A stretch of 64,000 bases of DNA from Syngnathus acus (lineage: Eukaryota; Chordata; Actinopteri; Syngnathiformes; Syngnathidae): assembly GCF_901709675.1 (NCBI RefSeq), contig NC_051093.1, positions 4,733,053 to 4,797,052 on the forward strand, written 5' to 3'. The notes under the pieces were generated by a model. The model was not told where the DNA came from. It ran no database searches and saw only the letters and a program-made list of their open reading frames with translations. Numbering within the stretch: the first letter of the stretch is position 1; every line of letters begins with the position of its first letter. The position numbers were made by a program, and so were the translations under genes. Shown piece by piece: positions 11,523-23,583 of the stretch.

Positions 11523-14522
11523 GGTCATTCTTCTTTGCTTAGACTGCAAGAGTCAGGATGCAGGGGGTAGGGTCAGCCCACGCTGACATAATGTAGGGAG
11601 ATTAGCACAAACACACGCACGCACGGTCTTGTTCAGCCTGTCTCTTTTGTCTTAAACCACTCAACTAGCAACTCGAAACAGACACAATAACGCCGATAAA
11701 CTCCAGAACAATTTGCTCTAGCTGCTATGTAGTTTCTGTTCAACGTCAGGCAAAACAACAAACCGGGCAGGCCCGACACACAGCAGGAACAATGACACCG
11801 TCATGGTGGCCGTCTTAACCTTTTCCTCCATGTTGCCGCCGTTGACTGGAACCGATAAGCGGTCGTGTCCCCCCTGTGGTAGTGACTGACGGGCAAGCAG
11901 ATCCTCTTAGTCCTCGAGCCGTCTCCAGGCTGAAGCTACTACTTGTGTGTGTGAGCTTCGCACACAGGGAAGAGAGTGTTATGAAACTGAGGGGTGTGGC
12001 CAGTTTTTTTTTTTTTTTTCTTTAGGCAAACGGGCGGGAAAAGACAAGGCAGTGAAGTTGTACTTGACACATTGGAACCTGCATTTTCAGATTGGGTAAA
12101 CACAATTGGTTATGAGCCAAGAACTTGTGGCTAACTGCTAACAGCTAGTTAAATGCATGGTGTGCTAAATGAATTGTAATGTTGAATTTAGCGCCACAAT
12201 TTCTATGAGCATTTTGCTATTTTTGCACTTTTCCACCCTTACAACTTGCCGTCAACAAACACTCTTGCTTTGTGGCCGATTTTTACATTTTTAGAGACTC
12301 CTGGTTGTTTTATAAAAGAGGGACACTATTTTCAGTCTGTGGGTCCCCTCAGGTACATAACCAAGCCACCTTCAATCTTCCTTACAGAGTTGCCAGAATA
12401 ATTTTTTTTTTTTTTTTTAACTCACGCTTTCTTGGAGATTGTCTTTTCGTGCAGAGACAAATGCAAACAAACAGATGGCCAAATCCTGCAATCCCACCGC
12501 TCGAGTCTCAGCTCATAATTGTTTCAAATCAGGACCCTTGAGTCCAAAAGTAGGATAAGCTGGAGCAAAGATCCAAAAACCAGGAGGGGGGGGCGATCAG
12601 CTCTTAACTAAGCCAAGAGGTTTTTTTGCAATCTAATTCGATGAAGATGACTTATCTCATTGCCAACCAAAGCACCCCAAACAAGCTTCCAAAATTGCCA
12701 TTGCGGCTTTGCTAACCTTCTACTACAAAGAGACAGGTTGAACATTGCACTCTCTCTGAGAAACACACCGGCACCCTCGCACTTGTGTTGAGCATAAACG
12801 TGCAGCACGCCGACACTTTGACAAGTGTTGTATGTCTGCTCTGTACGTCAGCTTTGCTCGCTCCTTTACGCCAAACCACCTGCAAGCTAGCCGCTGGCCT
12901 TAAAACAACGACGGGGTAGCGAGAGTCAAATCGGTTACAGCACTCGACCAGCTGCACACGGACGGCAACATGGTCCGTCCGGCCGTGCTAAATTTAGAAG
13001 CGTTTTTTGGGACCAGCCTACATCGTGACTAACAATCGCAGTGGTTATGCAGCGCAAATTTGGACGTTAATGAGCTTATTTTCTGGCCAGATTTGATCGT
13101 ACTTGTTCCACGGCGTTGTGCACGTTCTAGTACCATAACTTGCCCGTGTACTGCGAATCCGTGCACGGTAGCATCATCCTACAGCGATTCCCAAAATCCA
13201 CCGCTGACCGACGACGCGCTAAACTCCCTCTGGTGGCATTCCCGTAGATAAAAAAAAAAAAAACACAAAAAAACAAAGCGTCCTTTTGGTTTGTGGCGCG
13301 ACCTTGTGCTCTCTTCAACGCGATCGAAAGTTGCGAACTGAAGTGAGTGTGTGTGGTGTTGTTTCCAAAATGGCTTCCCGAGCGGACAAAGCACACAAGG
13401 ATGGCTGCTGTGATGCTGTGCGGCTGATCCTCCCACTCGGCACAACCGCCTCAAATCCATTGGAGGAGCCGATGTGCCGCCTGACAGCTGCCGGGGCTGC
13501 ACTCACTCGCCAGCCGACAGTTACATTGCATTCTTTAGCAGGGCCAGTTTGCAAATCACACTTGGAGCATACGTGCACACTTGCAGCATTCAATCACACG
13601 GAAGGGACAGTTACACTTGCAAAGACAATCACTCAATTGTGAGCTGACAACTGGGCCCTGTGGCGGTTCTTGAATGGTAGACAGTGTGCAAAAACCCCCT
13701 TTGCCAAAACAACAACCAAAAAAACAATCACGCAAGACAACCCACAGCTGCAATTCATTTTCAGCTGTTCGTCAAGCAGAGCTAACACGCAAATACTAAA
13801 AGAAAACAACTGACACCCAGACACACTAAAATAACCAGCAAGGCTGAATACATCTGACGTCACTATCTAAGCCGCACCCCTCGAAAGGCAAACATCCAAC
13901 ACGTGGTTACTATCGTATGTAAAGTATTTACTAGGGTATCGCCCAATGTCAGCCTTATTTCAGGGTATCAGGAAATCGTGAAGGCTGCATAGACCAGCCA
14001 CGAATAAAGCACAAAAAAGAAATTCTTACACATTGAGTCCTCCTAGTCAGTAGTTGGCGATACACTGCGGCCGTTTGACACAATGCATCATAAAGCTCTT
14101 CATTTCCAAGTACCTGTCATTAAGTGAACTGAAATGATATCGTATGTATCAAGAATAATCAAGTGGTATCAGTATACTGTATCGATAAGTACTCGAGTGA
14201 TTATTTGTACTGTCATCAGTCTGACGAAAAGTGTAATAAGTGCTATTTTCCTCATCAAAAACAAATAACAGTGTTTCTGAAAACGCAAAAAATACATTTT
14301 TTTTTGGGAAAACTTTTTTAAATACCGAACCGCGAGTATCCGGGGTCCATTCAGCGTATGTGACGTCAAAAGGCATCAACGCGCGCTTGCTTTCCTGCTT
14401 TGAAAGTCAACAACGTTAACCAGGCCAAGCTTTTATAGCGAACGAGGCTAAAAATACAAAGCATAAAATCCTGACGGCGCAGGTAAGCCGAGTTCAAAAA
14501 GAAAGACTTAAGCACTACTTAC

Positions 14523-14650
14523 ACGGCAACTCTCTCCGAGTACAGGGTGACAATTCCAATTTTATCCTGGTAGTCGTTTTTAGTCCAAATCTTCTAAAAG
14601 TTCCTTCGTCACACTTCTCTCGACAGAGAACTGCGCGCCTGAGAACTACA
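14523..14650 (-). other. Probable non-coding first exon and promoter of SUN1
   Basis: The SUN1 start codon lies 25 bases inside an exon preceded by a good acceptor (ctcttgcag), so an upstream 5'UTR exon must exist. A consensus minus-strand donor, CCGT|GTAAGTAG, lies at 14522. Just upstream come GC-rich sequence and a half CRE (TGACGTAC, minus strand) near 14670. This implies a 3 kb 5'UTR intron and a 2.9 kb first coding intron; I see only unrecognised sequence and homopolymer runs in both. The 5' end is estimated. Confidence 0.45.
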
Positions 14651-14824
14651 AGGACTGTAAACGTTCGTACGTCACGCACGCGCCCACATTTTCCGTTTAT
14701 GGTTTGTCACGCGCATGGCACCATAAAATAAGAGCACAAACGCGCGACAGCGCCACTTGCTGGCAAACGCCGGAATGACACTAACATGAGATTTGATATC
14801 GTATTTGTATTTGTCATTTTCTGT

Positions 14825-14830
14825 TTTATT
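14825..14830 (-). terminator. Candidate polyadenylation signal of CYP2K-A
   Basis: AATAAA on the minus strand, about 210 bases below the CYP2K-A stop codon and just before the SUN1 first exon. The two genes are separated by only a few hundred bases. Confidence 0.45.
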
Positions 14831-15036
14831 TGTATTTGCATTCAATTAAATTTCAATTTTGAATTGTAGTTTTTATCGTTGTATTTAGCTGCCTGTTTGT
14901 ATTCAAATATTAATTGCTTAAAAATTGTCAGCAAATAACAGGAGACACCCAAATATGATACGACTCGGTGAACTGGGGAAGCATTTGATCGAGTTCACAC
15001 GTTTTGAACTTTCCTATGGCTTTCGATTTAAGCTCC

Positions 15037-17621
15037 TCAGTAGCGCCGGATGGCACACAGCCGTTGCGGCGTTGGGTGAAGGGTGAAACCCACCACGGGC
15101 CTCAAATCCAGCTCGTCTTCGGAAATCCCGGGCGGAGGAGTGAAGCGGAAGCGCTGTAGGAGAAACGTGAAGAAGAGGAAGAGCTCCATCCGGGCCAGAC
15201 CCTCACCCAGGCAAACCCTGCGGCCTGTAAGAGGTTTTGAGTCAAATGACTGAAAAAGTTCCCAAATGTGCATTCGCTGAGGGTACCTGCAGAGAAGGGC
15301 AAGAAGGCGTCCCTCTTGACGAAGTTACCCTCTCCATCCAGGAAGTGCCACGGGTTGAAGGCATTGGGCGTTTCCCATTCGCTCTCGTCACGAAGGACGG
15401 ACGTCAGCAGAGGCATGACGGCGGTCCCCTTTAGGCAATATAACAGCTGCTATAAATTCAAATTCACACTCAATTTAAAATCCACATACCTTTTGGATAT
15501 TGTATCCGTGGAAGGTAACATCTTGGTTGGTTTGGTGCATGATGGACATGGGGACGATGTTGGCCAGCCTTTGAGTCTCGTGGATGACGGCGTTCACAAA
15601 AGGCAGGTTCTTGCGGTCCTCCGTTTGAACCTGTCGGAGTCCGACCACCCTGCTCAGCTCCTCCTGGACTTTATCTGTGGGGGAAGAAGGAAAATGTCAA
15701 TGAATCTTTAGCCCAAAAGAGCATTCACGTATGGGTACCTTGAATTTGAGGGTACTTGGCCATGAAAAGCAGACTCCAGGAAATCGTGTCGGATGTGGTG
15801 TCGGTGCCCGCTCCGAACAAATTAATCACGCTGTTGACCAGGTTGTCATCATGATAGTGCTGCTTCTGGTTTTCATTCTACAGGAAAGAAAATGCATATC
15901 CAGTCATGGGTTACACCTTAACCTTTAACGGCAGGGTTAGCACATTGTTCCCGCTTTGAGGTTCTGAGACTTGACTATATGAAAGGAAAGCATCCTACCT
16001 CCATATTTTCGATCCGTGTGAAGAAAACATCGACTAAGCCTCTGCAAACGTGAGGGCTCAACGTCTCCTTTAGCTCGGCTATTAAGTTTCGTATATGCTG
16101 CTTGGTAGTTTCCACGTTATGCATAATAACCTTCCGAGTTTTGAGAAAGGGGCGCAGCCAGGGGAAGAAACTGTACATCTGTTATGGAGCAAAAAAAGAA
16201 ATAAATCCAGGGGGGATTAATGATGGGCATTACAGATATTGCGTTTAAATAATGCTAAATTTGTTAACACGCAACTACAAGCCACTTTATTAAGAACAAC
16301 TGCCTGCACTTTGGCTCATCTTTTTCCTTTTAACTATTCAATCCATGTGGTTCGGTTTTATTCTAATAATTTCATACCCAAAATTCTCCTTTTTTTCTTT
16401 GTATCCCGTCAATTTAAATGCACTACAAGTCAGTATTTGAGGTACCAGCATAGGAGCCGTTCCAGACAGATAGATGGTGTCGACGTTCGTCTGTATAATT
16501 TCTTGGAAAACCTTATCGTCGTATTCAAACCTCTTTCCAAACATAATCGCCGAGATGATATTAGAAGCCGCGTAGCTGACGACTGTTGCGCTGTTAAAGG
16601 GTTCACCTAAGAGCAAAACAATTTCATGAGAAACCAAATGGACCCAAAGTGTTTCAATAATTTACCTTTGTGTTGCTCAAATTCCTTGATGAGGAAGTGA
16701 CACTCCTCAATGATTTTCTCCTCACTGAGCTTCTTGCCCATCCCAAAGTCTCTCAGCGTTGTCAAGGTGAAACTTCTCATTTCCTTCCATGAATCCCCGT
16801 TAGCAAATATGATGCCTGGAACCAAGCGGCCATTTTATTTCATCAGAGCTCAAACCGCTTGGTTTACGTATTCTGTATTTAATGCAGAGCAGTAATTAAC
16901 AGCGATAAAAGATTTGAATTACCATGTCCTTCATTGAAATCATAGAAGAGTGGATTGATGTCCCTTTCTCCAAATTCATCAGGATGGTTTATGAGAGCCT
17001 CTCTGACCGTCTTGCTTCCGGCCAGGACCACCACCTTCTTGGGTCCTAAATGGACTGTGAAAACCGGGCCATAGGTCTGGGATAGCTGGAAAAACAAAAG
17101 GTTAGTTCGGTTAAAATGTAATGCCGCGGTTAGGGGGCGCTATAACTCTGTTAGAAATCTGCGTGGCATTGTACTTTACATTAAAAACACCGAGTGGTGT
17201 GGTTACCTGAAATATTTTTTATGTATTTTGTTTCGAGTGGCAAACAAATTTTCCACATTTGAAGCCCTTTGAGACTTGTCTGTGATTAAATAAACTTGAT
17301 AAAAAGTTTCATTACATTTTCATGAAAACATGGTAAAAAAAGTGGACACAAATGGCCACTATTACAGTCAACAATACTTGCTTGTTAGACAGAGAACAAA
17401 AAACAAAAAACAGAATGCCTCACACTGAAAAGAGACTCGTCCAGTCTCTTGAGATCCACCTGAAGCAGGTTGCCAACCAGGGGGAGCGATCTGGGCCCCG
17501 GAGGCTCCAACTTGGCCTTGCTCCGGAAGCTCAAGATGGAGTAGAGGTGGACAGCCAGCACCCCTGCGAGGGCCCCCAACAAGGAGAGCGAGACCGCATC
17601 CTGCAGGAGTTCTTCAAACAT
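15037..17621 (-). CDS. cyp2k: Cytochrome P450 2K-like, single complete gene (CYP2K-A)
   Basis: A microsomal haem-thiolate monooxygenase of the fish CYP2K group, which oxidises lipophilic substrates such as fatty acids and xenobiotics using P450 reductase. Nine exons (3' to 5'): 15037-15224, 15287-15428, 15490-15674, 15739-15877, 15999-16178, 16446-16606, 16666-16815, 16923-17085, 17424-17621. They join in frame to 501 aa, the normal CYP2 length and exon number. It has an N-terminal membrane anchor ([17 protein letters not shown]), a proline hinge ([12 protein letters not shown]), the I-helix AGTDTT, the K-helix ETQR, and the haem loop [12 protein letters not shown] with its cysteine ligand. 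Exon 2 has a normal acceptor (tttttccAG|CTATCC). Its exons 1-2 and upstream region were copied twice further right (23584-24277 and 30113-30806). The assignment to CYP2K is by recognition; CYP2W or another fish CYP2 clade is the alternative. Confidence 0.9.
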
Positions 17622-18415
17622 CTTCTAGCACACACTGAAACTCATGCAAATGCAATCTGTGGTTTACTGTAAGAAAGTTGAGGAGGGGCTGACAGATAAA
17701 GCTTACCAATCACAGTCCACTGGGTGTGTTTGAGTAGCCCACTCAGCGAAACACCAATAATTGGGAAAAAAAAAAAAGGCAATAAGGGTACAAAGATCAA
17801 GGTAAAGAGTGACTTATTTTCTGCTCCATGCAGATGAAAAACAATTATATGGGCACTTTAAATGGCTTAGCGGGTGAAAAATATTGTTGGCTTATGCGCT
17901 GGTGGGGTAGTGCAGAACACTGTAGTGAGTCCGGTTCGGAGCTCCAAAAAAGAGAGGTGGTCTTGGGGTTTCTGATGTTTTTTTACTTAGTGTAACACTA
18001 TACCACATTTTTGTTAGTGTAAATATGTTTTTGTTATTGTATATATGTCGTTTTGTGTTATTCGGGCCAATAAATGCAATTGCTATACAGACACCATGTC
18101 ATAACATATGACAAAAATGCCCCCCCCAATAAAAATGCCCCCCAAAAAAAGGTCTCCTATTATTCAGAAACCCAAATCTGATCACCCTATAGTAGTTATA
18201 AACAATAAACAACGTGCGGAACTTACTTTCTTTACACACACTGTGCTAGGCTGAACTAAATTTAAACTATGTGTAATCCGAACTTTTGTTTTCATCTTTT
18301 TTCCTTCGAACACGGACGACGAGGCGCAGACTCTAATCTCCGCCCTCTTAAAGGAGAGTCTCACAGTCCTCTAGCAGCCTTTTCTACAGAATGAGTAAAA
18401 GAAAGAATGAATGAA
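17622..18415. other. Intergenic: upstream region of CYP2K-A / downstream of CYP2K-B1
   Basis: No gene is seen. In minus-strand order this is the region after the CYP2K-B1 polyadenylation signal and the presumed promoter of CYP2K-A. It is repeated almost unchanged at 24278-25067 and 30807-31596, so both orphan CYP2K-A 5' ends kept the upstream sequence. Confidence 0.6.
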
Positions 18416-18421
18416 TTTATT
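18416..18421 (-). terminator. Polyadenylation signal of CYP2K-B1
   Basis: AATAAA on the minus strand, 67 bases after the stop codon, giving a very short 3'UTR. It is conserved at 25068-25073 and 31597-31602. Confidence 0.55.
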
Positions 18422-18487
18422 TTGTTTAATATCTATTTCAAATACATGATGCAGAATTCAATGAAAACATGACCGGACATTTGTGTG

Positions 18488-21121
18488 TCACTGCCGCTTG
18501 ATGGCACACAACTGATGAGGTGAGGGATTGGTGGTGAAGCCCACTACGGGACTCAAATCCAGCTCATCCTCAGAAATCCCAGGCGGGGGAGTAAAGCGGA
18601 AGTGCTGGAGGAGACATGTGAAAAAGAGAAAGAGTTCCATGCGGGCCAGACCCTCGCCCAGACAAACCCTGTGACCTGCAACATGACAAAACCGCAATAT
18701 TTTTTTTAACACTAGAATGGCAGCAAAAAATAAAAGAGGGTGAGAACGGTTGTACCTGCAGAAAAGGGAATGAGGGCATCCCGCTTGACAAAGTTCCCGT
18801 CTTTATCCAAGAAGTGGGAAGGGTTGAAGGTGTTTGGAGTTTCCCATTCGTTCTCATCATAGAGGGCGGAAGACAGCAGAGGAATCACAACGGTGCCCTG
18901 CGTGTGAGGGAAAGACCAAATGAGCTCATGTGGGTCAAATTGTTTTAGATTTTAGCCAATTTTTATAAGAAAAAAAAAACAACCGATTAATCGGTCAAGG
19001 CCGTAGAGTGTAATTTTTTTAATTTACATTTTGTTTGTTTTTCAGTGAACTGGCAGGTGGACAGCCTTGGTGATCGAGTGAAACAAGAAAGTAACCTTTT
19101 GGATGAAGTAGCCCTGGAAGGTGACGTCCTGGCTGGTTCTGTGCAAAATGGACATGGGGATGATGTTGGCGTATCTCTGAACTTCGTGAATGACGGCGTT
19201 GGAGTACGGAAGGTTCTTGCGATTTTCGATATCAATCGGGCGGCCTGCCAATACCCTGCTCAGCTCCTCGTGGACATTCTCTACAAAATAAATAAATAAA
19301 TAAATAAAATGGTGTCTGCCTGGTGAAGACCCATGAACAAGGTGTCTACCTTGTATTTGCGGATATTTGGCCATGAGCAGAAAGGCCCATCTCAACGTGG
19401 TGGCGGAGGTGTCGGTGCCCGCAGCAAACAGATTGTTGACCATGAAAATCAGGTTTTCCTCATTGAAGTAGCCCTGCTTGCGACCTGCTTTCTAAAGGAA
19501 GTGGAAAACATATTCACTACATTTAGTCGACCAATCAGCGTCCAGGGAGAGGGACATCGGTTTTGAATGCGATCACAGCCATTTTTAAAAATGTTAACTC
19601 ATTCACTGCCATAGATGACAAATATCCATTTTCACCAGGCTGGCAGGAAATGATTTAATCATTTTTATTGGATTATTTTACATTCATGGCTGAGATGTGG
19701 TTGTCCTACAAATATTATTTGCAGCCTAGAAAGTGAGACAAACCTCTTCTTTTTGCTGGCGGACGAAGAAGCAGTCAACCACCCCCGTGCACATTTCGGG
19801 GTCAAGTTTCTCCTTCCGTTGGCGCAGGAGCTCCTTCACATCCTTTATGATCTCGTCACGGTTGTTGAGAATACACTGCCGGTGTTTCACCCAACGAAAC
19901 AACCGCGGGAACATGTTGTAGAGCTGCCGCATGAATGAAATGGAAATTAAAGTCATCTCAGGGCAGGAGAAGAAAAAAAAAAATGCACACACCTGTATTT
20001 GGTGCGAGCCAAAGTATCGAATGCTCTCATTGCTTCGTCGCACCATGGCTGAGAAGCGAGGGTCGCTATATTCAAATCTGTTCCCGTACACGATGGAACA
20101 GATGATGTTGGATGTCGCCCAACTCATCGGCGTTGTCGTATCAAAAGGTTGCCCTGGAGGAAAGGTTTGGTAGTTTGCTCTTTCAAATTCTTCGAAAAAC
20201 ATCAAGGTGGAATTTCAAAATGTACCACATTAGAATGCATAATTGCACTGAATAGCTCATCATTTATTGACGTGAGAGATTACGTAACAATTTCCATGTT
20301 TGAGATTAACGCAGTACACAAGAACAGAGGTCATCACGGGACACATCTGGATTATACTCACCTGTTTGAGAATGTCTGCCATAAAACAATAACAGGAAAC
20401 AAGAACAGAGTTCATCACAGGACACAATTGGGCTATACTCACCTTGATGACTCTCCAAAATTGGAATGAGATTGTTGCACTCTTCCAAGACTTTGTCCTG
20501 TGTGAGTTTTTTGCCCATGCCAAATTCTCGCAAAGTGCTGAGGGCAAAACGTCTCAATTCTTTCCATGACTCCCCGTTGGCAAAAATAATCCCTGTAAAA
20601 GATACATTTTTGCCTTTTATACAGGTGAATCTGCAAAAATAAATCAATACAGTTAAAGAAAGGTCCTACCATGACCACCTGTGAGATCGGCGAACATGGG
20701 TTGGACAAAGCGTTCTCCAAATTCCATGGCATGGCCAACCAGAGCCTGTTTGACCGTCTTGTATCCAGCCAGGACCACCACTTTTTGGGTGCCCAGGTAG
20801 ATGGTGAACACCGAACCATACTGTTTTGCAAACTACAACAACAACAAGAGTTAAACCATCCCTTGAGAGGAGTCATTGAGGCAAGCAAAGATGTTGCACA
20901 TTTACCCGACACAGAGTTTTGTTGAGCCACGGGAGATCCAGCTGCAGCAGGTTGCCAAGCAACGGCAAAGGCCTCGGTCCCGGTGGGTCCTTCCTGCCGT
21001 CCCGCGGTGAGCTGAAGTGTTTGGAGACGAAAGCTAAGAGGGACAACGCGGCCACGCACGCCAGCACCGGCGTGGCGCTGGATGAAAGCAAGGCGGGCGA
21101 AGAGTCTTCCGAAAGAGACAT
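18488..21121 (-). CDS. cyp2k: Cytochrome P450 2K-like, tandem copy 1 (CYP2K-B1)
   Basis: Second CYP2K-type gene, clearly diverged from CYP2K-A. Nine exons: 18488-18675, 18756-18897, 19096-19280, 19350-19491, 19744-19923, 19993-20153, 20443-20592, 20670-20832, 20906-21121. They join to 508 aa. The start is ATG at 21121 (MSLSEDSS); the in-frame codon at 21157 is GTG. It has an N-terminal anchor ([16 protein letters not shown]), [12 protein letters not shown], the I-helix AAGTDTS, the K-helix EVQR, and the haem loop FSAGHRVCLGEG. His replaces the Arg found at this position in copies 2 and 3. The SRS1 loop reads PMFADLTGGHG. A TATA-like AAATAAAAA lies about 60-70 bases upstream of the ATG. It appears fully functional. 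Confidence 0.9.
19593..19638. repeat. Dispersed repeat fragment in CYP2K-B1 intron
   Basis: Contains 'cattcactgccat', which recurs in units 2 and 3 (near 26222 and 32751) and, independently, in ABCA3 at 41047-41090. From general knowledge it is a familiar teleost interspersed motif. It sits in the intron between the exons ending at 19491 and starting at 19744. Confidence 0.4.
20319..20443. repeat. 81-base direct duplication with decoy splice sites in CYP2K-B intron
   Basis: A ~44-base segment (caagaacagag...tatactcacc) is repeated with a period of 81 bases. The right copy carries the real donor of the exon at 20443-20592 (GTGAGTATAG). The left copy carries an equally good donor (GTGAGTATAA) preceded by a 14-base pseudo-exon (20362-20375) with its own acceptor-like tttatggcAG. 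The arrangement is present in all three CYP2K-B copies. Confidence 0.65.
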
Positions 21122-23182
21122 GTTGACTTTGGGGTGTACCTGGTGTTTGTGTGACACTCACATGGGCTGTCTCACGGTTTTTATTTGCGGAGCTCCCACA
21201 GTGGAGCCTCGCCCAATTTGATCATCCTTTGCAAATAAGATTCAAGATTCAAAGTTTTTATTCGCCATGTTTGAGCGTGCCAAACAAGGAATTTGACTTC
21301 GGTAAAACACACCCTCTGTTCAACATATAGGTGACTAACTAATAACTGGCTGAATAACTGGCATCACAAAGTGCAAATAAGTTAGCCATTTGAATTTAGT
21401 ACAATGAAAACAGCAGCAGGGTTAGGTTTTAACTTCAAACAATGAATAATACATTACAGACCTGAATTGTGTAACATCACTGACAACAATAAAAATCAAT
21501 CAATCCCGAGCTCGATCCTAAATTGCAGCAATTGGCTCGTCAAATTAGCAGGTCAGAAATCTTAGATCTGGAAAATAATCTTTTAAAGGTATTAAACTTT
21601 TTCCTGTTTTTACCATTTACTTATTGCAGAAGAAAGTCAATGGATTATTAAAGTAAAAAGTCAAATAAATAAAAGACAAAATGAATGACACTTGCCCTCC
21701 CAGATCTCGAAAACAAACACTGCTTTTGAACCGAAACCAATTTTCTGATCTAATCGGTTTTCATTTTAACACCCAAGTATGTGCAAAAACAACAGCAGGC
21801 TAGCTCCCAATTGCATAGAGCCTTTTTTTTTTTTTCATGTAAAAAGGAAGATGGCGATACATACATACATATACAGTGGACAGGATGAGTGAGCTCCATA
21901 CAGCTACAATGATGTCACTATTCCCTTTTTGAAATATCATACAGCAGCATCAGCAGCGCAAACCCCCGACTAATACGCACTTTTGATTCAAGTCGTGCAC
22001 CGAAGTGATGATGTGTGCAAAATACAATTATATAAAAAAAAAAAAATTAAAATGCGCGAAAAAAAAAAAGATCAAATAATCTTTGCGGAATGTCAGATTT
22101 TAGGAAAGCTCTGCAAAAGCATCTCGAGCTGCCGACACAGTAGTAGCGCTTTTCTTTTTTTTTGCTTGGTAAATACATTCATCTCACATCTGACAATATT
22201 GTACATTGAGGACAGCAAGATTATTACCGTAACAATTCCTATGGATTAGCAATACACACATAATCTATTTCATAGTGCAAAAAAAGGCTTTGTAGGAATA
22301 GACTTGCGGATTAAAAGAGGAATAACCAGCCGTCCGATCACTCCACATTAGCGAGAAGGCGTTTTAAGTGGGGAAAAAGCAGCTTGATATGAAACACGAG
22401 GCATTTGCAGCTTGTCCGGAAGCACACTTGAAAAACTTTCTCTATTGTCAGACATTGATTTCAAAGTATTATATACATTACAGTGTATACGATCTAATCC
22501 TCACATGCGCACAAACAGCTTGATGTCTTTTTTGTTTTTTAGTGCAGTTTTTTTTTTTTTGGTGCCAAAGCCGTCAGTTGTTTTAAAGGAGCAAACACAG
22601 AGAAAGAAAATGGATTCCAGTTAATAGCTCGAAATTAAAAAATATTTGGTTGTACCATTTTCTCAGCCAATCAATTCCTACGCAAACCAACCACAACTTG
22701 AAATGCACTATTCCTTTTTTGGGAAGGGTTGCACCTTGAACACCACATGATTTTTGCAGCTGGCAACATTTAAAGGCTTTAAACAGAGGCATTAAAAAAA
22801 ATTAATAAAAAGCAAACAAAATAAGCTTAACCCTCATTTGTTTAGGTAATCATGAACAAACAGTGGTTCATTTTTTCTTAAGTCCTTTGAACACATTCTA
22901 AAATCAGCTTTTAAATAATACACGCACACACGAAAAAAGTTGGACGCAACTCGGCGGCGACGTATGACACCGTTGCCTTTCACCTTACTAAAAAGATAAT
23001 AAAAAGCGATAGCGGCGAGTAGCTAAACGACTCCAAGTCTGTTACGCAACAGTGGCGTGATGCAATGGAATTGACTGCTTGTGTCAAGTCCATGTCAACC
23101 GGTGTCACACACACACACACGCACATGCAAAGGACGGACGGGTGTTGGATGTGTGTGGAACAGGCGTCGGGAAGGACGGGCC
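21122..23182. other. Intergenic between ABCA3 terminal exons and CYP2K-B1
   Basis: No coding sequence is recognised. In minus-strand order it should hold the 3'UTR and terminator copied from ABCA3, then the CYP2K-B promoter. Equivalent stretches are 27755-29711 and 34284-36236. It contains poly-T and poly-A tracts and a (CA)n run near 23108-23120 whose length differs between units. Confidence 0.5.
21239..21354. repeat. Unit-1-specific segment resembling a SINE tail
   Basis: About 115 bases beginning gattcaagattcaaag and including tttttattcgccatg and caaggaatttgac. They are absent from units 2 and 3, where flanking sequence joins directly (gcaaataactgccatcac). The motif style resembles teleost SINE 3' regions. 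It is either an insertion in unit 1 or a deletion in the ancestor of units 2 and 3; short AATAA homology at the edges fits a deletion. Confidence 0.45.
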
Positions 23183-23458
23183 TTACTTCCTCCTGCCTTC
23201 AATGCAGTGTTGGAACTGAGCAAAGCTGAGAAAGACCTGCTCCAATGAGATCTGGCTTACGCAGTAGTCCTCAATGCTGTACTTCTCTTTGGCTGCCTCC
23301 AAGGTGCCAAACACCTTCAAAAGAAGACACAGAGGGATTAAAAAAATCGGATCAATTTAGCTCGAGTTTCCCTGTTCACAATACCTGAGCCCAAGTTAGC
23401 GTCTTGTCCGTCAAATGATAGTGGACCATTCCCTGGTGTTCATCCTTCATTTGACTTC
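23183..23458 (-). pseudogene. Orphan ABCA3 terminal two exons (unit 1 copy)
   Basis: Exons 23385-23458 (74 bases) and 23183-23314 (132 bases) duplicate the last two exons of ABCA3. They encode [15 protein letters not shown]...TWAQ then [17 protein letters not shown]...[11 protein letters not shown] to TAA. Reading frame and splice sites are intact, but no other ABCA3 exon lies upstream. Instead, past 23515, the upstream sequence is CYP2K-A intron 2. Alone they are a gene fragment; joined to the upstream orphan P450 exons they could form the 3' end of a chimeric transcript. Confidence 0.88.
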
Positions 23459-23583
23459 CTGTAAGAGAAGACAAATCATGGCTGAATTTGCCATTCAACA
23501 CCACATAAGGACAAACCGCTTGGTTTACGTATTCTGTATTTAACACAGAGCAGTAATTAACAGCGATAAAAGATTTGAATTAC

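Larger units (their letters stand above)
16855..23515. repeat. Tandem unit 1 (6.66 kb): CYP2K-A exons 1-2, CYP2K-B1, ABCA3 last two exons
   Basis: First of three head-to-tail copies. Its left edge is continuous with CYP2K-A intron 2 (...gctCAAA|ccgcttgg). Its right edge is the first duplication junction (...aaggaCAAA|ccgcttgg at 23511-23519). It is the most diverged unit and carries an extra ~115-base segment at 21239-21354 missing from units 2 and 3. Confidence 0.9.

Noticed and set aside
15268-15711. 147-aa plus-strand frame antisense to CYP2K-A
   Set aside because: It is the complement of CYP2K-A exons 7-8. Similar antisense frames occur over each P450 copy, as expected from codon bias.
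20439-21161. 240-aa minus-strand open frame (and its copy at 27069-27794)
   Set aside because: It runs through CYP2K-B exons 1-3 and their introns in a different frame. The P450 motifs, splice sites and phases fit the other frame; this is a shadow.
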